DNA of 48,126 bases from Microbacterium sp. Root180 (GCF_001428485.1 NZ_LMHS01000003.1:1205807-1253932), one strand, 5' to 3'. Positions 15,438-23,908 are shown, counted from the stretch's first letter. Numbers and translations are program-made. Notes: a model not told the origin generated them from the letters alone.

Positions 15438-15496
15438 GTTTCCTTACGTGGGGGTCGCCGCGGGGAGGCAGGGTCACGTCACCCGGGGACGGCGGG

Positions 15497-16192
15497 TCAC
15501 GCCGCGGCAGAGACGGCGTCGACGATCTTGCCGTCGACGAGGCTGACGACGCCGTGCATCCGGGGCAGGTGGACGAGGTCATGGGTGACGAGCATCGTCG
15601 AGGTGTTCAACTCGTCGGTCAGGCGCAGGATCAGTTCGATGATGCTGGCGCCTCGTTCCCGGTCGAGGGCACTGGTGGGTTCGTCGACGAGGAGCACGCT
15701 GGGGTCGTTCATCAGGGCGCGGGCGATGTTCACTCGCTGGCGCTGGCCTCCGGAGAGTTGGTGGGGTCGTTTGCCTTGGTGGTCGGCGAGTCCGACGGCA
15801 TCCAGAAGCTGGTCGGCGCGTCTGGTCGCATTGGCGCGGCTTCGGCGGGACTGACGTGCGCCGAGCTCGTTCATGACGGACAGCTGCTCGAGCGCGGTCA
15901 GGGAGGGGATGAGGTTGGACTGCTGGAAAACGATCCCGATCATGTTTCGGCGGGTCTCGGTCGCTTCGCCGGGGGTGAGACGGGTGACGTCGACGTCGTC
16001 GATGATGACGTGCCCGGAGTCGGGTCGGATGAGGGTCGCGGCGACGGCGAGGAGGCTGGATTTCCCGGAGCCGCTGGGGCCGGTGATGCCGGTGACGGTT
16101 CCTGGGTGAGCGGTGAGGCTGACCCGGTTGACGGCCGTGACTCGATTGTCGCCGTCCGGGAAGGTGAGGGTGATGTCGTCGAGCCGGATCAT
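15497..16192 (-). CDS. ABC transporter ATP-binding protein (MacB/LolD type)
   Basis: The 231-residue ATPase has Walker A GPSGSGKS (38-45), a Q-loop in VFQQSNLIPSLTA, signature LSGGQ (146-150), Walker B VLLVDEP and the H-loop in LVTHD. Its length and sequence are typical of LolD/MacB-type exporters acting on peptides or lipoproteins. The start overlaps the upstream permease gene by 4 bp (ATGA), so the two are translationally coupled and form one transporter. The substrate is unknown; divergent linkage to a two-component system suggests export of an antimicrobial peptide or envelope stress response. Confidence 0.9.
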   Translation of the reverse strand: MIRLDDITLTFPDGDNRVTAVNRVSLTAHPGTVTGITGPSGSGKSSLLAVAATLIRPDSGHVIIDDVDVTRLTPGEATETRRNMIGIVFQQSNLIPSLTALEQLSVMNELGARQSRRSRANATRRADQLLDAVGLADHQGKRPHQLSGGQRQRVNIARALMNDPSVLLVDEPTSALDRERGASIIELILRLTDELNTSTMLVTHDLVHLPRMHGVVSLVDGKIVDAVSAAA

Positions 16193-17259
16193 CGGTTGCT
16201 CCCGAGGGCGGTAAGGGGGTCGGCGGAGGTCACAGAGCGGAGCGCGAACGCGGCTCCAGCGAGGCCGAGCGTGATCATGATCGCGCCGGGCAGCAGTGTC
16301 GTGAGGGGGCTGAGGAGGAACGGAAGGGCAGTGCCGGCGAGGGTGCCGAAGAGAGTGACCAGACCGAGTCCGATGCCGATTCCCAGGAGGAGCACGAACA
16401 GCGCCTGCCCGAGAGCATCCCGGACCAGGGAGGAGGTGCTGGCGCCGAGTGCTTTGAGCACGGCGATGTCGCCCTTGCGCTGCATCGTCCAGACCGTGAA
16501 GAACGCGCCGATGACGAGGCCGGAGATCCCGAACAGCATGGTGACCATCAGCAGGAGAGACCCGATCTCCGAACGGAACGCGCTGAGCGCGGACAACGAC
16601 CCGATGACGGTATGGGAGATGGTGGAGTTCGCGGTGTCCACGGTCTCCCAGTCCGGCGACCCGGAGACCGCGAGGACCGTCGCGTAGGCGTCGGGGTTGC
16701 CGGTGGCTGCGGAGTAGGTCTGCCAGTCGGCCAGAGTCATCTCCACCACGGGGGTATGGCTGTACCAGGCATCACCCGCGATCGTTTCCACGGTGTAGGT
16801 GGTCCCGGCGATCGTCACGTCGTCGCCGGTGGCAACGCCGAGGTCGTCGGCGGCGGGAGCGGAAAGGCTCACCCGGCCGTCCTGGGAGGGCGCGGTGGTG
16901 GTGAAACCGGGCCTCACTCCGAAGACGGCGATCGCGATGCGGGCATCTCCGGCCTCTGCCCGGGTCTGGCTGATCCCGATCGGCTCCGCCGAGGTGACGC
17001 CGTCCGCGGTGTCCCACGCAGTGGTCTGCTGTTCGATGATGGTGGAGTCGGAGAAGCTTGCCGCCGCGCCGTCCGTGGTGGGTGCAGAGAAGACGAGTCG
17101 ATCTGCCGGGATCGACAGGACGGCGGAGATGTTCTGGGTGGCGAGGCCACCGGTGAGGCCGCTGAGGAACCCCGCGAGAACGGTGATGAGGGCGACGACC
17201 GACCCGATCAAGACGAATCGGCCGCGTGCGAAGCGCAGGTCACGGAGCGCGACGAACAT
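16189..17259 (-). CDS. ABC transporter permease (FtsX/MacB type)
   Basis: The 356-residue protein has one N-terminal membrane segment (about 15-38) and a large extracytoplasmic domain (about 40-235). Three C-terminal membrane segments follow, with LLLMVTMLFGISGLVIGAFF, the FtsX-type loop QRKGDIAVLKALGAS, and two more hydrophobic stretches. AAAGGA lies 5 bases before ATG 17259; the longer frame upstream runs antisense to the kinase and is not expected to be used. It pairs with the ATPase immediately downstream and is divergent from the sensor kinase. Confidence 0.85.
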   Translation of the reverse strand: MFVALRDLRFARGRFVLIGSVVALITVLAGFLSGLTGGLATQNISAVLSIPADRLVFSAPTTDGAAASFSDSTIIEQQTTAWDTADGVTSAEPIGISQTRAEAGDARIAIAVFGVRPGFTTTAPSQDGRVSLSAPAADDLGVATGDDVTIAGTTYTVETIAGDAWYSHTPVVEMTLADWQTYSAATGNPDAYATVLAVSGSPDWETVDTANSTISHTVIGSLSALSAFRSEIGSLLLMVTMLFGISGLVIGAFFTVWTMQRKGDIAVLKALGASTSSLVRDALGQALFVLLLGIGIGLGLVTLFGTLAGTALPFLLSPLTTLLPGAIMITLGLAGAAFALRSVTSADPLTALGSNR

Positions 17260-17366
17260 GAGAGTCCTTTCCTGTCGCCCGAGTCGGGGACCCGTACCAC
17301 TTTTCCCTTTTCGAATCGCCATCTCATCGGCCGCCCGCACAGGCTTCGCCGACCGAACGATGAGTG

Positions 17367-17403
17367 GACAAGTCGTCCTTTCGGAGGATGCCGCCGACTT
17401 GTC
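17367..17403. promoter_or_regulatory. Inverted repeat operator candidate between ABC transporter and two-component genes
   Basis: GACAAGTCG (17367-17375) and CGACTTGTC (17395-17403) are perfect 9-bp inverted arms with 19 bases between them. They lie in the divergent promoter region, directly upstream of the kinase -10. The adjacent NarL-type response regulator is the natural candidate to bind. Confidence 0.5.
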
Positions 17404-17409
17404 GATGCG

Positions 17410-17415
17410 TAGGAT
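17410..17415 (+). promoter_or_regulatory. -10 element of the kinase promoter (TAGGAT)
   Basis: TAGGAT is followed by seven bases and the ATG at 17423. The spacing suggests a leaderless transcript. Confidence 0.5.
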
Positions 17416-17422
17416 TCGGTCC

Positions 17423-18610
17423 ATGCCCCACGCTGCGCTCACCCCGGTATTCGTGGGTCTGCGCACCGGTTTGCACGTTCTCTTCGCCGCTCTCGCCGTT
17501 CTCGTCATCGTCCGCGCGGTGATCTCGCCCACGGAGAGCAGCATCGCGATCGTCGCTCTCACCCTGGTGATGATGGCCACATACGGGATCGGGGCGGCGA
17601 ACCCCCGGACCGCACGTCGGCGTGGCCGCGTGCTGCGCCTGCTGTGGTTGGCGGCGCTCACGCTCGAATGGGTGGTCCTCCTCTGGCTGACACCCGAAGC
17701 CGCCTACCTCGTCTTCCCGCTGTTCTTCCTCTACCTCCATCTCCTCGGCCCCTGGTGGGGCGCTGCCGCGATCGTCGTCGCCACCGCCACGACCATCTGC
17801 GCACTCGGCATCCACAGCGGATGGAGTCTCGGCGGAGTCATCGGGCCACTGGTCGGCGCGGGGGTCGCCCTTCTGATCGGGCTCGGCTACCAAGCTCTGG
17901 CCCGCGAGGCGGAGCAACGCGAGGCCCTCATGCGCGAACTCATCGCCACGCGAGACCAGCTCGCAGCGACCGAACACGAAGCGGGAGTCCTCGCCGAACG
18001 CGCCCGGCTGGCCCGCGAAATCCACGACACACTCGCCCAGGGCCTGTCCAGCATCCAGATGCTGCTCTATGCCGCTGAGAAGGCCGACCCTGAACGCCCT
18101 GGCGCCGAACACATCCGGCTGGCCCGAGAGACGGCCGCCGGAAGCCTTGCCGATGCACGGCGGTTCATCCGTGAACTCACGCCACCCGACCTCGACGACC
18201 GCGGTCTCGGCGGAGCGCTGCGCAGGCTCGCCGACTCTCAATGGGCTGCGCAGGGACTTCACGTCAACGTGCGGGTATCCGACGCACTCGATCTGCCGAT
18301 GCACGTGCAGACGGCGCTGCTGCGTATCGCGCAGGGCGCCATCGCCAACGTCATCCAGCACGCACACGCCACCACCGCGACCATCACTCTCGCCGCCGAT
18401 CACGATCGGCTGCAGTTCACCATCGCCGACGACGGCGAAGGGTTCGACCCCGACCAGGCCGCCATCGAATCGCTCGGTCGCTCGGATTCGTTCGGACTCC
18501 AGGCGACCCGCGAACGAGCAGAGCAACTCGGTGGCAGCCTCACCATCGACACCCGCCCCGGCGAAGGAACGCGGCTGACCATCGACCTCACGGCGGAGCA
18601 GACCACATGA
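17423..18610 (+). CDS. NarL-family sensor histidine kinase
   Basis: The 395-residue kinase has about five membrane segments (residues 10-160), a short coiled-coil linker and a HisKA_3 dimerisation domain with phospho-acceptor H201 in RLAREIHDTLAQGLSSIQ. A HATPase domain lies at about 290-390 (N box IANVIQHAHA, G boxes DDGEGF and GLQATRERAEQLGGSL). There is no large extracellular sensor domain, so it probably senses in the membrane, as in envelope-stress kinases linked to ABC exporters. The ATG at 17423 is chosen from the -10 spacing; in-frame ATGs at 17360 and 17405 are possible. It overlaps the response regulator by 4 bp. Confidence 0.9.
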   Translation: MPHAALTPVFVGLRTGLHVLFAALAVLVIVRAVISPTESSIAIVALTLVMMATYGIGAANPRTARRRGRVLRLLWLAALTLEWVVLLWLTPEAAYLVFPLFFLYLHLLGPWWGAAAIVVATATTICALGIHSGWSLGGVIGPLVGAGVALLIGLGYQALAREAEQREALMRELIATRDQLAATEHEAGVLAERARLAREIHDTLAQGLSSIQMLLYAAEKADPERPGAEHIRLARETAAGSLADARRFIRELTPPDLDDRGLGGALRRLADSQWAAQGLHVNVRVSDALDLPMHVQTALLRIAQGAIANVIQHAHATTATITLAADHDRLQFTIADDGEGFDPDQAAIESLGRSDSFGLQATRERAEQLGGSLTIDTRPGEGTRLTIDLTAEQTT

Positions 18611-19233
18611 TCCGGCTTCTGATCGCCGACGACCACCCCATCGTCCGCGCGGGCCTGGTGGCCCTCTTCGCCCTCGAGGAGGACATCGACGTCATCGCGG
18701 AAGCCGCCACACCCGACGAAGCAGTCTCCGCCGCAGAGCACAGCAACCCCGACGTCGTCCTGATGGATCTCCAGTTCGGCGCGCAAGCCGCAACGACCGG
18801 AGCCGACGCCACACGGCGCATCCGGGCCCTCGACGCGGCCCCCTACGTCCTCATCCTCACCAACTACGACTCCGATGCCGACATCCTCGGAGCCGTCGAA
18901 GCCGGCGCCAGCGGCTACCTCCTCAAAGATGCCCCACCGCACGAGCTTGCAGCGGCCGTCCGCGCCGCCGCCGCAGGGGAGAGCGCCCTCGCGCCCGTGA
19001 TCGCCTCGAGACTCCTCAAACGAATGCGAGCACCCCAGGCGAACCTCAGCAGTCGCGAGATGCAGGTGCTCGAGCTCGTCGCAGCCGGCCACTCCAACAC
19101 CGACATCGCCACCGCTCTCTTCGTCAGCGAGACCACGGTCAAGTCCCACCTGGCCCACATCTTCACGAAACTCGCCGTCACCTCACGAACCGCAGCCGTA
19201 GCCGCAGCGAGAGAGCGTGGCATCCTGCGCTGA
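18607..19233 (+). CDS. NarL/FixJ-family response regulator
   Basis: The 208-residue regulator has a receiver domain with acidic pocket D8-D9, phosphorylation site D54 (VVLMDLQF), conserved T in ILTNYD and K in YLLKDA. It also has a LuxR-type helix-turn-helix at about 145-205 (LSSREMQVLELVAAGHSNTDIATALFVSETTVKSHLAHIFTKL). ATG overlaps the kinase stop (ATGA), giving coupled expression. Its likely target is the shared intergenic region with the 17367-17403 inverted repeat, and so the MacB-type transporter. Confidence 0.93.
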   Translation: MIRLLIADDHPIVRAGLVALFALEEDIDVIAEAATPDEAVSAAEHSNPDVVLMDLQFGAQAATTGADATRRIRALDAAPYVLILTNYDSDADILGAVEAGASGYLLKDAPPHELAAAVRAAAAGESALAPVIASRLLKRMRAPQANLSSREMQVLELVAAGHSNTDIATALFVSETTVKSHLAHIFTKLAVTSRTAAVAAARERGILR

Positions 19234-19277
19234 ACCCGCGGCTCACCGGCCGGCTGACATCGCCGGATTCCCGTGGA

Positions 19278-20654
19278 CTACTGGAAGTCGCCGCCGGGGG
19301 CCATGTCGGTGAAGCGCGAGAAGTGACCCTGGAACGCGACCGTGATCGTGTCGGTGGGACCGTTGCGGTGCTTGGCGACGATGAGGTCGGCCTCGCCCGC
19401 CCGCGGGCTGTCCTTCTCGTACGCGGCCTCGCGGTGCAGCAGCACCACCATGTCGGCGTCCTGCTCGATCGAGCCCGACTCGCGGAGGTCGGACAGCGCG
19501 GGCTTCTTGTCGGAGCGCTGCTCGGCGCCACGGTTCAGCTGCGACAGGGCGACGACGGGCACTCCGAGCTCCTTCGCAAGGAGCTTGAGCGCGCGGGAGA
19601 ACTCCGAGACCTCCTGCTGGCGCGACTCGACCCGCTTGCCGCTCGTCATGAGCTGCAGGTAGTCGATGACGACCATCTTGAGGCCGGCCTTCTGCTTGAG
19701 GCGACGGCACTTCGCGCGGATCTCCACGAGCGTCATGTTCGGGCTGTCGTCGATGTACAGCGGAGCATCGTTGATGCGTCCGCGCGTGGCGGCGATCGTC
19801 GTCCAGTCGCGGGAGTCGAGTGTGCCCTTGCGCATCGCCTGGAGGGGGATCGATCCTTCGGCGCTCATGAGTCGCATCGCGATCTCGCTGCGCCCCATCT
19901 CGAGCGAGAAGAAGATCGTCGGCATGTCGTGCTTGATCGCGGCGACGCGCGCGAAGTCGAGCGCGAGCGTGGACTTACCCATGGCCGGTCGCGCCGCGAT
20001 GATGATCATCTGTCCGGGGTGCAGGCCGTTGGTGAGCTGGTCGAGACCCGAGAACCCGGTGGGGATGCCGGTCATCTGACCATCGCGCCCACGAGCGGCC
20101 TCGATCTCCTCGACGGCGGCATCGACGGCGACCGTGAGGGGCACGTAGTCCTCGGCGGCCTCGGCGCCCGTGACGGAGTAGATCTCGGCCTGCGCCGTGT
20201 TGACGAGGTCGAGTGCCTCACCTTGACCGGAGTACCCCATCTGCACGATGCGCGTGCCGGCGTCGACGAGGCGACGCAGCAGCGCACGCTCCGACACGAT
20301 CGACGCGTAGTAGCCCGCGTTCGCGGCCGTGGGCACGATCGAGGTGAGCGTGTGAAGGTAGTCGGCGCCGCCGGCGCGCTGCAGCTCGCCAGTCTTGATG
20401 AGCTCGTCGGTGACCGCGACGACGTCCGTCGGCTCACCGTGGGAGTACAGAGTGAGGATCGCCTCGAAGATCAGCTCGTGCTTCGGGATGTAGAAGTCGA
20501 CGCCGCGGAGCGTCTCGATGACGTCGGCCACGGCATCCTTCGACAGCAGCATTCCCCCGAGGGCGCTCTGCTCGGCGAGAAGATCGTGCGGGGGAGTGCG
20601 TTCGAACTCGCGCGGTCCGCCCATGCGCTCTTCGGAGATGTCGGCGATCGACAT
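19278..20654 (-). CDS. dnaB: Replicative DNA helicase DnaB
   Basis: The 458-residue protein has the normal length of an intein-free bacterial DnaB. The N-terminal collar domain begins PPHDLLAEQSALGGMLLSKDAV. The RecA-like domain has Walker A ARPAMGKST (221-229), the E in FFSLEMG, Walker B MVVIDYLQLM and SQLNRG..R. It unwinds DNA at the fork. GGAGG lies about 12 bases upstream of the ATG. In many actinobacteria dnaB follows rplI directly; here two plus-strand surface genes are interposed. A group of DnaA-box-like sequences begins about 220 bp upstream of its start. Confidence 0.97.
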   Translation of the reverse strand: MSIADISEERMGGPREFERTPPHDLLAEQSALGGMLLSKDAVADVIETLRGVDFYIPKHELIFEAILTLYSHGEPTDVVAVTDELIKTGELQRAGGADYLHTLTSIVPTAANAGYYASIVSERALLRRLVDAGTRIVQMGYSGQGEALDLVNTAQAEIYSVTGAEAAEDYVPLTVAVDAAVEEIEAARGRDGQMTGIPTGFSGLDQLTNGLHPGQMIIIAARPAMGKSTLALDFARVAAIKHDMPTIFFSLEMGRSEIAMRLMSAEGSIPLQAMRKGTLDSRDWTTIAATRGRINDAPLYIDDSPNMTLVEIRAKCRRLKQKAGLKMVVIDYLQLMTSGKRVESRQQEVSEFSRALKLLAKELGVPVVALSQLNRGAEQRSDKKPALSDLRESGSIEQDADMVVLLHREAAYEKDSPRAGEADLIVAKHRNGPTDTITVAFQGHFSRFTDMAPGGDFQ

Positions 20655-21222
20655 AAGTGCAGGATCCTCCAGAGTGCATTCGGGTGGCGCGGTGGTCGGG
20701 GCAGGGTGCGGGCACGCTCGGGACTCGATGGCGGATGCCTCGAAGGAAGCACCGCCGTTTCGTCAAGCGGATCACGAACTACCGACATCGCCTCGCTGCG
20801 ATACCGGTCACACCTCGCCCCTATGGGCCGCACCCCACGGTAAGGACGCCACTTCACGTTCGCAACAGCACCTGTGGATAACTGTGTGGAGAGTCTGCGT
20901 GAAACGCCGTAAGACCTGTGAACAACGGGTGTGGAGAACTCCGGGTATTGGAGATCTCATCGATGTAAAAATAGCTCTTGACCTGCAGTTCTCGGATCCA
21001 CATCCTGTGGAGAGGGATGTGGTTGAAGTATGCCTTGAAGGTTCGGTCGGGAAGCCGGCCGGTTGTGCACAATTCCGGGGTCTCGGGCCCCGACGTCCAG
21101 GTTGCGAAGAATTCAGAACACCCCTGGACACCGCCCGCGGTGCGGGTCTAGCCTGTGGAGTCCAGGCACCCTCAGCACGCTCCGCTCGGATCGTGTGGCG
21201 TTACTCGTCGTGGGAGGTGAAC
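20655..21222. other. 568-bp intergenic region between dnaB and a surface-protein gene
   Basis: No gene is supported here. The part nearest dnaB should hold its promoter. The centre contains the DnaA-box-like cluster (20873-21072), with a local AT-rich stretch (ATGTAAAAATAGCTCTTGA around 20963-20981). The right end holds GGGAGGTG, the ribosome site of the next gene. Confidence 0.6.
20873..21072. promoter_or_regulatory. Cluster of DnaA-box-like sites
   Basis: A perfect TTATCCACA lies on the minus strand (20873-20881). Near matches follow: TGTGGAGAG (20885-20893), TGTGAACAA (20917-20925), TGTGGAGAA (20930-20938), GGATCCACA (20994-21002), TGTGGAGAG (21006-21014) and the palindrome TTGTGCACAA (21063-21072). 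The spacing suggests a DnaA-binding control or titration region for dnaB. oriC itself should lie to the right of parA. Confidence 0.6.
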
Positions 21223-22155
21223 GTGGAAATCGCAGCTTCGCAGTCGCCGTCGCCGCTCTGGCGACCGGCCCTGGTCGGGGTCGTGACCGCGTTCGCCTGG
21301 CTTCTCCTCTCGCTGGCGCTCGGGCTCGGCTCGGGCGACGCGCGGGCGGAGGAGACCGACGATGACAGCCTGTTGGGTGCCGTCACCTCTCTCGTCGACA
21401 GCACGGCGACGACCGTCACCCAGACGGTTTCGACCGCGACCAAGAGCGTCACGAAGGTCGTGAACAAGGTCGTCGACGTCGCACCGGCTCCCGTTCAGCA
21501 GCCGGTCCGCGAGGTCGTCACGGTGGTCGGCTCCGCCGTCAAGACGGTGACCAAGCCCGTCTCCGGCGGTGCGGTGAGCTCCGTCGCGCAACCCGTCGTC
21601 GATGCCGTGACGGAGGTGCCTCTGGTCGGCGACATCGTGTCTGGTCTCGGCCTGGCCGATGCCGTGAGCGACCTCGGACAGACGGTCGACCACACGCTGG
21701 GCGACCTGGTCGGCACCGTCACCGACACCGGAGCCGGCCTCGGACTGCCCGCGGGCGTGATCCCGGGCCTCCCGGCGTCCCCCGACGCTCCGTCGATTCC
21801 CGTCGGGGGCCACCCGCTGCCCGCCCTCGGCGTGGTTCTTCCTGCCGGAATCCCCTCTGCGGCCACGTGGGGTGCGGCATCCGCTCTTTCTGCCTCCCCG
21901 GCCGCATCTGCGCCGGGCTCCGGGGCGGCTGCGGCCGTGGCGTCTTCCGACGCGCGCGGGCCTCTGACTCCGGCGGGATCACTCTGCCCGCCGTCGACAT
22001 CCTCCTCGGGACCCGGTGGTGCGGGTTCCGGCGCCTGGGCGCTCGTCGCCCTCGGTCCGCTCGTCGCTCTCCGTGCCTGGGTGCGTCGCGCTGGACCCGA
22101 GGACGAGCACGCGCCGCCGGCGCCTGCAGCATCCACCGACGTCTCCCCCGACTGA
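21223..22155 (+). CDS. Secreted/membrane protein of unknown family, partner of chaplin-like gene
   Basis: The 310-residue product has an N-terminal export signal (WRPALVGVVTAFAWLLLSLALGLGS, then ARAEE). A long region (about 45-180) is rich in valine, threonine and amphipathic VTKVV/VVDAV-type repeats. A proline/alanine/serine-rich linker and a C-terminal hydrophobic segment (GAWALVALGPLVALRAWVRRAG) follow. GGGAGGTG stands 6 bases before the GTG start. It is 93 bp upstream of, and in line with, the seven-unit chaplin-like gene, so both may form an envelope operon. No family was recognised; a role in surface assembly is inferred from this pairing only. Confidence 0.65.
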   Translation: MEIAASQSPSPLWRPALVGVVTAFAWLLLSLALGLGSGDARAEETDDDSLLGAVTSLVDSTATTVTQTVSTATKSVTKVVNKVVDVAPAPVQQPVREVVTVVGSAVKTVTKPVSGGAVSSVAQPVVDAVTEVPLVGDIVSGLGLADAVSDLGQTVDHTLGDLVGTVTDTGAGLGLPAGVIPGLPASPDAPSIPVGGHPLPALGVVLPAGIPSAATWGAASALSASPAASAPGSGAAAAVASSDARGPLTPAGSLCPPSTSSSGPGGAGSGAWALVALGPLVALRAWVRRAGPEDEHAPPAPAASTDVSPD

Positions 22156-22248
22156 TCGGCTCACCGCCGCCTTCTCTCTCAGGCGGCTGAGCATCGGCGC
22201 GCTCTCCCGCGCCTCGACACCCATCAGTCAGATCAAAGGGGAACCATC

Positions 22249-23700
22249 ATGCGTACATTCGTCACGCGCGCCCTCCTGGGCACGCTCATCGCCGGCGGCA
22301 TCACGCTGCTCGGCGCAACGGTCGCCCACGCGGCCGAGACGACAGGGGACGACGGGCTGCTCTCGGGCACCCAGGCCGTCCTCGACGTCACACTTCCCGT
22401 GACCGTCAGCGGCACCTCGCTCTCGGTCCTCGGCGACTCCCACAGCGGGCAGGCTTCGACCGCCGCTCCGGCCCCGGCGCCGGCTCCCGCCGCCTCCACC
22501 GGCGGTGCGGGCGGCGCAGCCTCCGGCACGCAGGCGCTCGTCACGGTGTCCGTTCCGGTCACCGTCTCGGGCAACTCCGTCTCGGTCGTCGGCGACAGTT
22601 CTTCGACGGATGCCTCGACCGCGGCGCCCGCCCCGGCGAGCGGCTCGTCGGGCTCCGCGTCGACCTCCGGCACCGACGGGCTCCTCTCGGGCACTCAGGG
22701 CCTCGTCTCGGTGGCCGTCCCGATCACGGTGAGCGGCAACGCCATCTCGGTCGTCGGCGACACGGAGAGCTCGGACGCGCAGACGTCATCCGGCACGAGC
22801 GGCGGAGTGACCGCCGCCGCAGGCGAGACGAGCGGCACGGACTCCGTCGCCGGCGGCACGCAGGTCGTCGCGCCGGTGCAGGCCCCGATCGCCGTCGGCG
22901 GCAACGCCATCTCGGTGCTCGGCGACTCCACCACTGAAGGCGCCACCACCGGCGCCGACGGCACCGGCACGGGCACCACGACCGACGGCGCGACCGACGG
23001 CACGGACTCCATCGCCGGTGGCACGCAGGTCATCGCGCCGGTGCAGGCCCCGATCGCCGTCGGCGGCAACGCCATCTCGGTCGTCGGCGACTCCACCACT
23101 GAAGGCGCCACCACCGGCGCCGACGGCGCCGGCACGGGCTCCACGGCCGACGGCGCGACCGACGGCACGGACTCCATCGCCGGCGGCACGCAGGTCGTCG
23201 CGCCCGTCACGGCGCCGATCACCGCATCCGGCAACGCCATCTCGGTGCTCGGCGACAGCTCGTCGACGGGCTCGATGACGACGACGCCTGCCACCGGAGG
23301 TTCCGGCCCCGCCGGCTCGACCTCCGGCTCCGAGGCGATCCTCGGCGGCACGCAGGTGCTGGCCCCGATCGCCGTGCCGGTCACCGTCGGCGGCAACGCC
23401 GTCTCGGTCATCGGTGACACCACGTCGGAGTCGCCGGTCGTCCCCACCGATCCGACCGATCCGACCGATCCGACCGACCCCACCGACCCCACCGACCCCA
23501 CGGGTCCTGCGGACCCGCAGGGTCCGGGTTCGGTCACGGGCTCGGCCGGCGACGTCACCGGCTCGGTCGCCGGCGATACGGCCGGAGCCACCGCACTCGC
23601 CGCGACGGGAGGGATGAGCGCACTTCCCGTGCTGCTGCTGAGCATGGTGCTGCTCGCAGTGGGCGCGATGACGCTCATGTCGCGGCGGCGCTCCGCGTAG
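22249..23700 (+). CDS. Wall-anchored protein with seven chaplin-like units
   Basis: The 483-residue precursor has a signal peptide (1-28, ending AHA) and seven units of about 25 residues. Each reads roughly GTQ....PV..P(I/V).V.GNA(I/V)SV(L/V/I)GD, separated by Ala/Ser/Thr/Gly linkers. This is the chaplin core (compare GNTV.VIG of Streptomyces chaplins), here without the cysteine pair. A (PTD)n stretch precedes a C-terminal LAATGG (from about residue 450), a hydrophobic segment and RRR, a LAxTG sortase signal as in long chaplins. AAAGGGGA lies before ATG 22249. Chaplins form amyloid-like hydrophobic surface layers; that function here is inferred. The gene interrupts the usual rplI-dnaB neighbourhood. 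Confidence 0.8.
   Translation: MRTFVTRALLGTLIAGGITLLGATVAHAAETTGDDGLLSGTQAVLDVTLPVTVSGTSLSVLGDSHSGQASTAAPAPAPAPAASTGGAGGAASGTQALVTVSVPVTVSGNSVSVVGDSSSTDASTAAPAPASGSSGSASTSGTDGLLSGTQGLVSVAVPITVSGNAISVVGDTESSDAQTSSGTSGGVTAAAGETSGTDSVAGGTQVVAPVQAPIAVGGNAISVLGDSTTEGATTGADGTGTGTTTDGATDGTDSIAGGTQVIAPVQAPIAVGGNAISVVGDSTTEGATTGADGAGTGSTADGATDGTDSIAGGTQVVAPVTAPITASGNAISVLGDSSSTGSMTTTPATGGSGPAGSTSGSEAILGGTQVLAPIAVPVTVGGNAVSVIGDTTSESPVVPTDPTDPTDPTDPTDPTDPTGPADPQGPGSVTGSAGDVTGSVAGDTAGATALAATGGMSALPVLLLSMVLLAVGAMTLMSRRRSA
22834..23163 (+). repeat. 165-bp tandem coding repeats in the chaplin-like gene
   Basis: Two nearly identical 165-bp units (22834-22998 and 22999-23163, 55 codons each) encode units four and five plus their linkers. 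A third, more diverged unit begins at 23164. They mark recent unit duplication and could vary in number among strains. Confidence 0.85.
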
Positions 23701-23748
23701 CGCACCCCGGAGGCATCCCCAGAGTGTCTCCACCGGTACGCCGAGCGC

Positions 23749-23782
23749 GGCGGGAGGGTCGCTCCCCAGAGGCCCTCCCGCC
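23749..23782 (+). terminator. Hairpin terminator after the chaplin-like gene
   Basis: GGCGGGAGGG (23749-23758) pairs perfectly with CCCTCCCGCC (23773-23782), 48 bp after the stop, followed by ACATTCCT. Confidence 0.7.
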
Positions 23783-23858
23783 ACATTCCTCGCCCAGCGT
23801 TCGCGGGGCGGCCGCCATGCCTGGATCGGTCGCCCCGTGACGGTGGGTCGTGAGAAGA

Positions 23859-23893
23859 CGGATGCCGCGGACCCGAGGGTCCGCGGCATCCGT
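23859..23893 (-). terminator. Strong hairpin terminator of the rpsF-rplI operon
   Basis: A perfect 16-bp stem (23859-23874 with 23878-23893) has a 3-base loop, 15 bp beyond the rplI stop on the minus strand. On that strand it is followed by T-rich GTCTTCTC. It probably also blocks plus-strand read-through. Confidence 0.85.
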
Positions 23894-23908
23894 TCTGTGC
23901 ATCGCGCC

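Noticed and set aside
20873..21072. The DnaA-box cluster as the chromosomal origin oriC
   Set aside because: dnaA and dnaN are not here, and parA/parB with parS at the right edge place oriC further right. A secondary DnaA site is more likely.
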